Source: Clostridia bacterium (GTDB lineage Bacteria > Bacillota > Clostridia > Oscillospirales > Acutalibacteraceae). Taken from it: DNA of 12,433 nt. A model generated the notes under the pieces. It had not been told where the DNA came from and ran no database searches. It saw only the letters and a program-made list of their open reading frames with translations. The translations under genes were made by a program, and so were the position numbers. Positions 1 through 5,939 of the stretch are shown here, piece after piece; position 1 is the first letter of the stretch, and every line of letters starts with the position of its first letter. The stretch is taken from NCBI GenBank assembly GCA_900769375.1, contig CAAGGN010000161.1, positions 1 to 12,433 of the forward strand, written 5' to 3'.

Positions 1-203
1 AGATTTGATTCTCCGTTCACTACGCTCCAAGCGTTGACGTGGTCGAGAAACTTGCTCTTTTCTTCGCCTTTGAGTTTGGTGGTCAAGTATTCTTCGGTTT
101 CATTAAGAGTTTGCATTTCTTTCATTACCGCTTTGCTCTGTTTGATGCTACGAGCTTGTGGGTCTAAATTCCCGTAATAAAATTCTTGAATAAAGTCTTT
201 CAT
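1..203 (-). CDS. Small DUF6809-like protein, N-terminal part (C-terminus beyond window edge)
   Basis: An open frame on the minus strand starts with ATG at 203 and runs off the left edge after about 67 codons. The protein begins MKDFIQEFYYGNLDPQAR. A GGAGGT ribosome binding site (211-216) sits seven bases before the ATG. The YYGN-x-xP opening, the glutamate- and lysine-rich helical middle and the expected small size resemble, from memory, the DUF6809 family of roughly 90-100 residue proteins common in Clostridia and often found on integrated elements. The function of that family is unknown. No signal peptide or membrane segment is visible in the part seen. It lies directly beyond the 3' end of tRNA-Gln, a typical place for integrated elements to begin. 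The family call is tentative because the protein is incomplete. Confidence 0.7.
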   Translation of the reverse strand, partial: MKDFIQEFYYGNLDPQARSIKQSKAVMKEMQTLNETEEYLTTKLKGEEKSKFLDHVNAWSVVNGESN

Positions 204-252
204 TAAACTAACCTCCGTTTTTCTTCGGATTAGAATAACGAATATAAAGAGA

Positions 253-292
253 AAATCCGAACTTTTCGCCTATTAGACGTAAGTTCGGATTT
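253..292 (-). terminator. Probable intrinsic terminator of tRNA-Gln
   Basis: Perfect 12-bp inverted repeat: 253-264 pairs with 281-292, with a 16-base loop. On the minus strand it follows the tRNA-Gln 3' end by eight bases, and the run after the stem is pyrimidine-rich (TTCTCTTTAT), a modest U-tract. It also separates the tRNA from the partial gene at 203. Confidence 0.6.
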
Positions 293-300
293 CTTTCATT

Positions 301-374
301 TGGCTGGGGAATAGGGATTCGAACCCCAACAAACAGAGTCAGAGTCTGTCGTGCTACCGTTACACAATTCCCCA
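301..374 (-). tRNA. tRNA-Gln(CTG)
   Basis: A complete cloverleaf reads on the minus strand. The acceptor stem is TGGGGAA with TTCCCCA, followed by discriminator G and an encoded CCA (303-301). The D arm is GTG/CAC with the conserved GG in its loop. The anticodon stem is ACAGA/TCTGT with loop CTCTGAC, giving anticodon CTG, which reads CAG glutamine codons. The T arm is GGGG-TTCGAAT-CCC(T). It has its own consensus promoter upstream and a hairpin downstream, so it is probably a single-gene transcription unit. Confidence 0.96.
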
Positions 375-396
375 ATATTCTTTTGACAGCAAGAGT

Positions 397-425
397 ATTA
401 TACCCACTTTGTTGCCCGTTGTCAA
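397..425 (-). promoter_or_regulatory. Sigma-A promoter for tRNA-Gln
   Basis: On the minus strand there is a perfect TTGACA (425-420), a 17-base spacer and a perfect TATAAT (402-397). The predicted start is about 390, some 16 bases before the tRNA 5' end. Confidence 0.9.
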
Positions 426-449
426 GAAATTTTTAAAAAATTTATTGTA

Positions 450-478
450 TTGATATTCATATTCTTATTTGATATAAT
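450..478 (+). promoter_or_regulatory. Sigma-A promoter for the EamA transporter gene
   Basis: TTGATA (450-455), a 17-base spacer and TATAAT (473-478). The predicted transcription start is near 485, only about ten bases before the ATG at 495. The in-frame TTG at 450 and ATG at 477 lie in the -35 and -10 boxes, so they cannot be translation starts from this promoter. Confidence 0.8.
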
Positions 479-494
479 GTCTGCGGTGAAGAAT

Positions 495-1388
495 ATGACG
501 GATAAAAATCAAATCAAAGGTATGTTGGCGGCCTTAACTGCCAACCTAATATTCGGTTTTAGCTTTCTTTTTTCTAAAACCGCATTATCGGTTGCCCACC
601 CTCTTTTAATATTGGCTGTGCGATTCACCTTCGCATTTGCCGCTCTTAATCTGCTGATTCTCTTTGGACTTGTTAAGGTTAAATTTCGCGGTAAAAAGCT
701 TGGCGGGCTTATTTTGATGGCGCTGGCTCAACCCTTTTTATATTTTATTTTTGAGCTATACGGCATTTCCCTTACTTCCTCCGCCCTTTCGGGACTTATT
801 ATTTCCTTGGTGCCCGTAGCGGTAATGTTTTTATCTACCGCGTTTTTAAAGGAAAGGCCCACGGTATTGCAGATTGTTTGCTCGGTTATATCGCTTATAG
901 GCGTTGGAGCTGTAAGCGTTCTGTCCAACGACGGAAACAAAACCACAGTTATAGGAATTGTTTTATTGCTTTTAGCAGTAGTTTCCGCTGCGGTTTTCAA
1001 TATTTTAAGCCGCAAAAAATCGGCGGATTTTTCACCCTTTGAACGAACATATTTTATGTTTCTTATAGGTTTTATTGGTTTTAATATTTTAGCGGCAACC
1101 GTTCTAAAAGGTAATTATCTAAGCGGCCTTGCCCTTTGTTTTAAAAGCGCCGATTTCATCATTTCCATTCTTTATTTATCAATTGTTTCTTCGGTTATGG
1201 CGTTTATACTTTACAACTATTCAACAAGTCGCATAAGCGTTGTCCGTTCATCATCATTTTCAAATATTATAACCGTTGTTTCGGTGATCGCAGGCATATT
1301 GATATTAAAAGAAAACTTTTCTGCCCTTCAGATACTTTTATGCGTTCCCATAGTTTTAGGCGTTTGGGGAGTTAACTTAAAATCCTGA
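495..1388 (+). CDS. EamA/DMT-family inner-membrane transporter
   Basis: A 297-residue protein with about ten hydrophobic spans arranged as two EamA repeats, the layout of drug/metabolite transporter (DMT) superfamily exporters; members of this length usually span the membrane ten times. The N-terminal repeat opens with a typical NLIFGFSFLFSK stretch. Mid-protein SGLIISLVPVAVMFLSTAFLKERP and a matching late segment ending AGILILKENF are the paired ends of the repeats. The substrate cannot be read from sequence; relatives export amino acids, purines or small toxic metabolites. I chose ATG 495 because the longer frame begins inside the promoter. The expected leader is about ten bases with only a weak GGTGAAG, so initiation may be near-leaderless. 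A strong terminator follows directly, so it is probably transcribed alone. Confidence 0.88.
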   Translation: MTDKNQIKGMLAALTANLIFGFSFLFSKTALSVAHPLLILAVRFTFAFAALNLLILFGLVKVKFRGKKLGGLILMALAQPFLYFIFELYGISLTSSALSGLIISLVPVAVMFLSTAFLKERPTVLQIVCSVISLIGVGAVSVLSNDGNKTTVIGIVLLLLAVVSAAVFNILSRKKSADFSPFERTYFMFLIGFIGFNILAATVLKGNYLSGLALCFKSADFIISILYLSIVSSVMAFILYNYSTSRISVVRSSSFSNIITVVSVIAGILILKENFSALQILLCVPIVLGVWGVNLKS

Positions 1389-1399
1389 CATATAAAATT

Positions 1400-1424
1400 A
1401 AACCCGAGTTTTAAACTCGGGTTT
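1400..1424. terminator. Bidirectional intrinsic terminator between convergent genes
   Basis: Near-perfect palindrome: 1400-1411 (AAACCCGAGTTT) is complementary to 1413-1424. On the plus strand it is followed by TTTCTTCTTTTT; on the minus strand by TTTAATTTTATA. It sits between the stop of the transporter gene and the stop of the minus-strand membrane protein gene, so it can end both transcripts. Confidence 0.88.
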
Positions 1425-1431
1425 CTTCTTT

Positions 1432-1920
1432 TTAATTAACTTTACTTTTCTTTAAGCTGTATAAAAACAACGCAAAAGAGCCGATAATTATAAATCCGCT
1501 ACCTGAAATTATCAGCAATAAAAGCTGCCTTGCGGCATAGCTGATAATCTCCGAAATCTCGGTGAAATAGTAGTAATTCATATCGGTCATTATATTGTTA
1601 AGTACGCCGTAAACACCGTATGTAAATGCGGCGGCAGAAAAGATTATAAGAAGAATTGAAAATGTCTTTAATCTTTCGCCTTCCGCCTTTTTGGTAAGCA
1701 CACCAAAGGTTGCGACGCCTGCAGTCAGAAAAACCGAAGCAGCGATATAAACCATTGTTTGCCAATTACCGTAGCCGTAAAGCTTATCGTTGAAATTAAG
1801 AATTATATCGTATATAAGAAGGCCGATGGCCTCGAGTATGGCCAACCCTTCGCCAATTAGGAAAAGGATTAGCCCTACCTTATAATTTTTGTCCCCACGA
1901 GTAGTCATTAGTCGCAACAT
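1432..1920 (-). CDS. Four-helix membrane protein, last gene of the SPFH operon, function unknown
   Basis: Not recognised. The 162-residue product has four hydrophobic segments, roughly at residues 15-41, 53-76, 86-107 and 130-156, with short charged loops and a basic tail (KKSK). It has no signal peptide, no NfeD-like OB domain and no visible catalytic motif. The frame overlaps the end of the upstream SPFH gene. The first ATG (1920) lies 13 bases inside that gene, a few bases after AAGGA. The fifth codon, ATG 1908, forms a TAATG stop-start overlap with it. Either start implies translational coupling, and the choice is open. Co-expression suggests that this protein works with the SPFH scaffold in the membrane, which is inference only. 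It ends just before the shared terminator. Confidence 0.8.
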   Translation of the reverse strand: MLRLMTTRGDKNYKVGLILFLIGEGLAILEAIGLLIYDIILNFNDKLYGYGNWQTMVYIAASVFLTAGVATFGVLTKKAEGERLKTFSILLIIFSAAAFTYGVYGVLNNIMTDMNYYYFTEISEIISYAARQLLLLIISGSGFIIIGSFALFLYSLKKSKVN

Positions 1921-2852
1921 TCATCCTTTTTAGTCTTTTGAGCGGGCTTTTTTGCCTCTTTGACATTATCGCCGAGTCCCGTAGTTTCGGTGAATATAGC
2001 GTTGTTTGTCACGGCATTTACCGCATCGGTAGGAATAATGAGCTTGGAAGCGGTACCATTAGACATATTAACAAGGGCTTCATACTTCTTAAGCTCTAAA
2101 ACAGCGGCGTCAGCGCCCGCTTCTCTAAGAGCGATAATACCGTCGGCCTCGGCCTTTTTAGCAAGATAAATGGCTCTTGCTTCACCTTCGGCTCTGGCTA
2201 TTTTAGCATCTCTTTCACCCTCGGCTTCAAGAATCATTGCCTGCTTATCGCCTTCGGCTCTTGTTATAGCGGCGGCCTTATGACCTTCGGCCTGCAAGAG
2301 AGTTTCGCGGCGATCACGCTCCGCCTTCATCTGCTTTTCCATTGCATTCTGAATTTCGGCGGGGGGAATAATGTTCTTAAGCTCAACTCGGGAAACCTTC
2401 ATACCCCACTGGTCAGTAGCTTCATCAAGAATTTCTGCCATTTTTGTATTTATAATATCTCTTGAGGTGAGTGTACCGTCAAGCTCCATTTCACCAACGA
2501 TATTACGAAGAGTAGTAGCAGTAAGATTTTCAAGGGCTTTAATGGGGTTTACAACGCCGTAAGCAAAAAGACGGGCGTCAAAAACACGGAAGAAAACAAC
2601 CGTATCTATCTGCATAGTAACATTATCCTTGGTAATAACGGGCTGAGGGGGAGAATCCATAACCTGCTCTTTCAGAGTAATTCTCTTGGCGATCTTTTCG
2701 ATTAGGGGAATTTTAAGGTGGATACCTGCGTCCCAAGTAGTTCTGTATTTACCGAGAAGCTCAATAACATACTGGGTTGCTTCGGGTACAATTCTGATAC
2801 ATCCGAAAAGTATAATAGCCAATATTCCTGCAATCAAATAAACGGGCCACAT
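1908..2852 (-). CDS. SPFH/band-7 (stomatin, QmcA-like) membrane scaffold protein
   Basis: 314 residues: an N-terminal membrane anchor (about residues 4-19), then an SPFH/PHB domain (about 21-190) with the familiar GKYRTTWDAGIHLKIPL and NIIPPAEIQNAMEKQM segments. A coiled-coil region follows with repeated AEG steps (188-237: QAEG, RAEG, EAEG, RAEG) and a short lysine-rich tail ending ECCD. Stomatin/QmcA proteins form large ring-shaped oligomers in the membrane and are linked to microdomain organisation and control of membrane proteases. AGGAGG with a seven-base spacer precedes ATG 2852. The gene lies 37 bases after the upstream gene and overlaps the downstream membrane protein gene, so the three form an operon. 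The partner usually found with this class, an NfeD protein, is absent here. The family is certain; the exact role is not. Confidence 0.93.
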   Translation of the reverse strand: MWPVYLIAGILAIILFGCIRIVPEATQYVIELLGKYRTTWDAGIHLKIPLIEKIAKRITLKEQVMDSPPQPVITKDNVTMQIDTVVFFRVFDARLFAYGVVNPIKALENLTATTLRNIVGEMELDGTLTSRDIINTKMAEILDEATDQWGMKVSRVELKNIIPPAEIQNAMEKQMKAERDRRETLLQAEGHKAAAITRAEGDKQAMILEAEGERDAKIARAEGEARAIYLAKKAEADGIIALREAGADAAVLELKKYEALVNMSNGTASKLIIPTDAVNAVTNNAIFTETTGLGDNVKEAKKPAQKTKKDECCD

Positions 2853-2889
2853 AATAAATCCTCCTGAAAATTATTTAAACTGTTTAGAA

Positions 2890-3636
2890 TCAGATTTTAA
2901 ATGCCTCTGCCAACTTTTTATCCTTTAAAATAATAGGGACAAATGCATTTACTGAGTTCTTAAGATGCTTATCCTCATCTAAAAATTCCATTGCTTTTAC
3001 CTTCAAATCTTCATCCTTGCAAACGGCGGCGCTGATACAGGCCACAACTATATTTGAGGTTTCTCCGTTACCGGTATTATATGCGTTATCCAAAAGGTCA
3101 TACAACTTTTTAAGAGATTTTTTGTTTCCTTCGGCTAAAATTGCTTTAATTTGAGGAACAAGGGTATCGGCAAAGAAGTTCATATAAAGGAAGTTGCCGT
3201 ACTTTGCCACGTGGGATTTATAATCATCCTTAAAAGCGGGGAAAACGTCAAGCACCTTTTTTGCAAAGCCGCTAATATCTGTGCTTCCGCTCTTGCTGGC
3301 AGTAGGAAGCTCGATATTTGTTCCCGTAGCGGTGCGCTTAACCTTAATGCCCATATTTTTTCTCAGGGTATCAACAAAATCAATGCCGACTGCCTCGGCA
3401 TCCTTTTCGGTCTGACTGTCATCGAAAAGCCAAGAGGTGATTTTTGCATACTCGCCGATTTCACCCTCCGCTACGTCGGCAACGAAAAGCTCATAGCTCT
3501 GCGCTCCCTCGTTATATTCTACCTTTGCGGCCTTGGTCTCGGCAAGGAAAAATCCGCCCTCTCTTAAAACAAAGCCCGCTTCATCAAAGAAGGGCTTCAT
3601 TTCTTTAATTACGCTATCATAGTATCTGTTATCCAA
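2890..3636 (-). CDS. Conserved soluble protein of unknown function (possible DUF7674-like C-terminal half)
   Basis: Not firmly recognised. The protein is about 249 residues, soluble, acidic to neutral, and has no signal or membrane segment. Its first half (to about residue 110) looks like a mixed alpha/beta domain. The second half, starting around AKKVLDVFPAFKDDYKSHVAKYG, is helical and resembles from memory the DUF7674 pattern (FPE...Y..H...YG, later N-I-V-x-A-C-I-S and a run ending in KKLAEAFKI). The longest frame starts at GTG 3645, but the only ribosome binding site, GGAG at 3648-3645, overlaps that GTG. It lies eight bases before an in-frame TTG at 3636, which I take as the start. A consensus promoter lies upstream. 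It is the first gene of the SPFH operon. Confidence 0.8.
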   Translation of the reverse strand: MDNRYYDSVIKEMKPFFDEAGFVLREGGFFLAETKAAKVEYNEGAQSYELFVADVAEGEIGEYAKITSWLFDDSQTEKDAEAVGIDFVDTLRKNMGIKVKRTATGTNIELPTASKSGSTDISGFAKKVLDVFPAFKDDYKSHVAKYGNFLYMNFFADTLVPQIKAILAEGNKKSLKKLYDLLDNAYNTGNGETSNIVVACISAAVCKDEDLKVKAMEFLDEDKHLKNSVNAFVPIILKDKKLAEAFKI

Positions 3637-3665
3637 AATCTTCACTCCAAAAATTTACTGAATAT

Positions 3666-3694
3666 ATTATACTATACATTCCCTCGTTTGTCAC
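3666..3694 (-). promoter_or_regulatory. Sigma-A promoter of the SPFH operon
   Basis: Minus strand: GTGACA (3694-3689), 17-base spacer, TATAAT (3671-3666). The predicted start is near 3659, about 20 bases before the TTG 3636 start. It is back to back with the rsmA promoter and does not overlap it. Confidence 0.75.
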
Positions 3695-3705
3695 CTAAAA
3701 TTTTC

Positions 3706-3734
3706 TTGAAAAAACAAAAGCATTGTCTTATACT
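3706..3734 (+). promoter_or_regulatory. Sigma-A promoter of rsmA-radC
   Basis: TTGAAA (3706-3711), 17-base spacer, TATACT (3729-3734). The predicted start is near 3741, about 24 bases before ATG 3765. The upstream in-frame TTG at 3723 lies in the spacer, so it is not a translation start. Confidence 0.75.
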
Positions 3735-3764
3735 TATTATATACTGCATTTAAGGAACGTGAAT

Positions 3765-4625
3765 ATGAATCTTGCCAATATAAAGGACGTAAAATCCCTT
3801 CTTGCGAGCGAGGGCTTTGTTTTTAAAAAATCCCTCGGTCAAAATTTTATAATTGATGAATCTGTGTGTCCCTCTATGGCGGATGCCTGCTGTGACGAAA
3901 ATACGGGGGTAATAGAAATAGGCCCCGGCGCCGGCGTGCTTACATATCAGTTAGCTCAAAGGGCAAAAAAGGTTATAGCCATTGAAATCGATGAGCGCTT
4001 AAGACCTGTGCTCCAAAAGAGTGTCGGCGGTTTTTCCAATGTAGAAGTAATCTTTGGTGACGTATTAAAGCTTGATTTAAATAAAATTATTGCCGAAAAA
4101 TTCGGGGACTGCGAAAAGGTTGCCGTTTGCGCAAATCTTCCTTATTATATTACCTCGCCCATTATTATTTCCTTACTCGAAAGCAGGTTGAATATTGCTT
4201 CCATCACTGCTATGGTGCAGCTCGAAGCCGCAGAGCGCCTTTGCTCTCATCTCGGAGAGCGTGAGGCAGGGGCAGTTACGGCGGTAGTGGAATATTATTC
4301 CGAAGCCGAGATTTTATTCGATGTTCCGAGAGATTGCTTCTTGCCTGCTCCCAACGTGGATTCTGCAGTTATTAACCTTAATATAAGAAAATCCCCCGCC
4401 GTAGAAGCAGAGGACGAAAAGCTATTTTTTGATATCATCAAGGCGGGCTTCAATCAAAGAAGAAAAACACTTATAAACGCCCTTTCAAACCGCTATAAAT
4501 TAGATAAACCCACTGCCCTTTCCTATCTTGAAAAGGCGGGAATCGCTGAGGCGGCCAGAGCCGAGGAGCTTACAATAGAAGATTTTGCAACCCTTGCAAA
4601 TCTAATTAAAAATAACAAAGTTTAG
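3765..4625 (+). CDS. rsmA: 16S rRNA (adenine(1518)-N6/adenine(1519)-N6)-dimethyltransferase RsmA (KsgA)
   Basis: A 286-residue SAM-dependent methyltransferase that dimethylates two adjacent adenines near the 3' end of 16S rRNA during late small-subunit assembly. All family landmarks are present: SLGQNF near residue 23, the SAM-binding motif EIGPGAG (51-57), the catalytic NLPYY (124-128), FLPAPNVDSAV in the target-recognition part, and FNQRRKTL (229-236) in the C-terminal helical domain. The length matches the family. ATG 3765 was chosen over an upstream TTG because AAGGA lies eight bases before it and the longer frame starts inside the promoter. The radC stop-to-start gap is only 14 bases, so the two are co-transcribed. 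Loss of this enzyme gives kasugamycin resistance in other bacteria. Confidence 0.97.
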   Translation: MNLANIKDVKSLLASEGFVFKKSLGQNFIIDESVCPSMADACCDENTGVIEIGPGAGVLTYQLAQRAKKVIAIEIDERLRPVLQKSVGGFSNVEVIFGDVLKLDLNKIIAEKFGDCEKVAVCANLPYYITSPIIISLLESRLNIASITAMVQLEAAERLCSHLGEREAGAVTAVVEYYSEAEILFDVPRDCFLPAPNVDSAVINLNIRKSPAVEAEDEKLFFDIIKAGFNQRRKTLINALSNRYKLDKPTALSYLEKAGIAEAARAEELTIEDFATLANLIKNNKV

Positions 4626-4639
4626 TTTTAGGAGAAACT

Positions 4640-5356
4640 ATGAGCACAGCAAACAATCCTCATAAAAATCACCGCCAACGGGTGCGCGATATTTTTTTGA
4701 AAAACGGTTATGATGAAACTACGCCTCCTCATATTATTCTTGAACATATGCTTTTCTATGCTATTGCGCAAAAGGATACCAACGTTATTGCTCACAATCT
4801 TATAGCCCGATTCGGATCCATTGCCGATGTGCTCGATGCGCCCATTGACGAACTTGTTAAGGTTGATGGTGTCGGACAAAACGCCGCTATAATGCTCAAG
4901 CTTTATAAGGACGTTTTCCGCATTTATAATTTGGAAAGGCAGGAGCAAATAACTCATTTTGACAGCATCGACTCCATCGGTGACTATATTTACTCCCACT
5001 ATTTAGGCATAAATACAGAAACCTTATCCATCCTCGGTATGAACAGCAACGGCAAGCTATTATTCTTTAAGTTCTTAAATGAGGGCGACGTGGGATCGGT
5101 AGGTATTCCTGTAAAGGACGTTATCAAGTTGGCCCTTGACTACGAGGCAACTAATATCGTTATCGCCCATAATCATCCCGGTGGATTGGCTCTGCCAAGC
5201 CATCAGGACGAGGTCGCAACCCAAAGCTTATATCTCACGCTAAGGCAAATCGGCATCAATTTATTTGATCATATGATAATTACCAAAAGCGATTACGTTT
5301 CTATGAGAATAAGCGACGAATACCGCTATATATTTGATGAAAATTTCATAGCATAA
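4640..5356 (+). CDS. radC: RadC family protein (helix-hairpin-helix plus JAB/MPN+ domain)
   Basis: 238 residues. The N-terminal part (about 5-95) carries a helix-hairpin-helix-like segment, FGSIADVLDAPIDELVKVDG. The C-terminal JAB/MPN+ domain (about 105-232) has the metal-binding motif HNHPGG...SHQD (H177, H179, D190) typical of RadC/YeeS proteins. The usual VHPREV segment is here GIPVKDV. The original link of radC to DNA repair in E. coli was later traced to another gene; the biochemical role of the family remains unclear, although a metal-dependent peptidase or nuclease-like activity is often suggested. AGGAG lies just before ATG 4640. It follows rsmA by 14 bases in the same operon. There is no LexA box upstream of the operon, so no sign of SOS control. 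Confidence 0.92.
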   Translation: MSTANNPHKNHRQRVRDIFLKNGYDETTPPHIILEHMLFYAIAQKDTNVIAHNLIARFGSIADVLDAPIDELVKVDGVGQNAAIMLKLYKDVFRIYNLERQEQITHFDSIDSIGDYIYSHYLGINTETLSILGMNSNGKLLFFKFLNEGDVGSVGIPVKDVIKLALDYEATNIVIAHNHPGGLALPSHQDEVATQSLYLTLRQIGINLFDHMIITKSDYVSMRISDEYRYIFDENFIA

Positions 5357-5364
5357 ATATAAAA

Positions 5365-5395
5365 AATGCCCTGCTTTAATACTAAGCAGGGCATT
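5365..5395. terminator. Intrinsic terminator-like hairpin after radC
   Basis: A perfect 12-bp stem (5365-5376 with 5384-5395) and 7-base loop, nine bases after the radC stop codon. In the plus direction the sequence after the stem is AAAATATT, a poor U-tract. On the minus strand it is TTTTTATATTTATG, which is better. It probably ends radC, and may also catch transcripts from the minus-strand tRNA operon. Confidence 0.7.
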
Positions 5396-5400
5396 AAAAT

Positions 5401-5470
5401 ATTGCCTTGCAATCGGGCTTTTCGAGTCTCTCCATCAATATATAAAAAATAAAAACACCAACCCAGAAGG
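5401..5470. repeat. 70-base direct repeat, copy 1
   Basis: Matches 5581-5650 at 69 of 70 positions (difference at 5466) and is offset from it by exactly 180 bases. It contains a small dyad ATTGC-CTT-GCAAT (5401-5413), a 16-base sequence equal to the antisense of the tRNA-Ser T arm (5421-5436), and the left arm of the tRNA terminator. The matching right arm after 5470 has decayed (GGATTGAATTTTAT). No tRNA follows this copy, so it looks like a relic of a duplicated terminator region. Confidence 0.9.
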
Positions 5471-5580
5471 ATTGAATTTTATTCTCACTATAAATTCTCT
5501 GCTTTGCTAATGACGACTCGCTCGGCGCCAACGGCACCGACACGCACCCGCCCTTTTGAACAGTTCCCCGAACTGTTCAA
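5471..5580. other. Non-coding spacer between the 70-base repeats, with two hairpins
   Basis: No gene seen. It contains a 7-bp GC-rich hairpin (5523-5529 with 5533-5539, one pair being a G-U wobble on the minus strand) and a perfect 10-bp hairpin with a 5-base loop (5556-5565 with 5571-5580). The second hairpin ends exactly where repeat copy 2 begins. A 140-codon plus-strand open frame starts in this area but crosses a complete tRNA gene, so I reject it as coding. Confidence 0.7.
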
Positions 5581-5650
5581 ATTGCCTTGCAATCGGGCTT
5601 TTCGAGTCTCTCCATCAATATATAAAAAATAAAAACACCAACCCAAAAGG
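5581..5650. repeat. 70-base direct repeat, copy 2
   Basis: Second copy of the repeat at 5401-5470. Here it is joined to an intact terminator and to tRNA-Ser(GCT), so it probably represents the original arrangement downstream of that tRNA. Confidence 0.9.
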
Positions 5651-5688
5651 GTTAGTGTTTTTATTTGGCGGAGATGGAGAGACTCGAA
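5601..5688. repeat. 16-base inverted repeat: antisense copy of the tRNA-Ser T arm across the terminator
   Basis: Bases 5601-5616 are the exact reverse complement of 5673-5688, which encode the 3' half of the T arm and part of the acceptor stem of tRNA-Ser(GCT). The 56 bases between hold the terminator hairpin, so the whole block is an extended quasi-palindrome. The same antisense sequence is present in repeat copy 1 (5421-5436). Confidence 0.85.
5629..5664 (-). terminator. Intrinsic terminator of tRNA-Ser(GCT)
   Basis: A 16-bp stem (5629-5644 with 5649-5664, one G-U wobble on the minus strand) and a 4-base TTTT loop, starting two bases after the encoded CCA. The minus-strand tail is ATTTTTTATATATT. 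A strong terminator for the tRNA-Ser operon. Confidence 0.92.
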
Positions 5689-5756
5689 CTCTCGCGCCGG
5701 TTACCCGACCTACGCCCTTAGCAGGGGCGCCTCTTCACAAACTTGAGTACATCTCC
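5666..5756 (-). tRNA. tRNA-Ser(GCT)
   Basis: A 91-base class II tRNA on the minus strand. The acceptor stem is GGAGATG/CATCTCC with discriminator G and encoded CCA (5668-5666). The D stem is CTC/GAG. The anticodon stem is CGCCC/GGGCG with loop CTGCTAA, giving anticodon GCT (serine AGC/AGU). The long variable arm has stem GTCGG/CCGGC, and the T arm is GAGAG-TTCGAGT-CTCTC. One oddity: the D loop reads AAGTTTGTGAA, so the usually invariant GG (G18-G19) is TG. The truncated copy at 5940-5963 keeps GG. No promoter is visible directly upstream; it is probably co-transcribed with tRNA-Ser(TGA). Confidence 0.94.
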
Positions 5757-5768
5757 GTATTGATAAAG

Positions 5769-5939
5769 CCAATATTTTATTTATTTAATTGTTTTTCACT
5801 TCTTTTCAGGGGCTCATCGGCTCCGTGCCCTCTTGCGGTTCCCGAAATTTTATTTCCGCTTGGAGTGCGGAAAAATTTCGACCGCTGCGCCAACAAATCC
5901 TCGCTGCATTGTCCACCGGACACGCTCGGTTGTGTTGGC
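5769..5939. other. Hairpin-rich non-coding insert between tRNA-Ser genes
   Basis: No gene seen. The left part (5769-5800) is AT-rich. The rest folds into two adjacent hairpins of about 51 bases each. The first, 5835-5885, has outer stem GCGGT/ACCGC and a long inner stem (5843-5859 with 5867-5880, small bulge). The second, 5889-5939, has outer stem GCCAACA/TGTTGGC and inner stem TGTCC-ACC-GGACA (5910-5922). The insert joins abruptly to a truncated tRNA-Ser copy. It may be a small palindromic mobile repeat or a structured RNA segment of the tRNA operon transcript; sequence alone does not decide. Confidence 0.6.

Noticed and set aside
450..494. An extended N-terminus (from TTG 450) for the EamA transporter
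   Set aside because: These codons are the -35, spacer and -10 of a near-consensus promoter, so they are not in the mRNA.
3723..3764. A 14-residue N-terminal extension of RsmA from TTG 3723
   Set aside because: It overlaps the promoter and has no ribosome binding site, while ATG 3765 has AAGGA at eight bases and gives the normal family length.
5556..5580. A possible second LexA box in TTGAACAGTTCCCCGAACTG
   Set aside because: GAAC and GTTC are not separated by four bases as the box requires; this is a plain 10-bp hairpin.
5401..5650. A CRISPR array, suggested by the spaced direct repeats
   Set aside because: There are only two copies, each 70 bases and 180 bases apart. They contain tRNA terminator sequence, and no cas genes are present.
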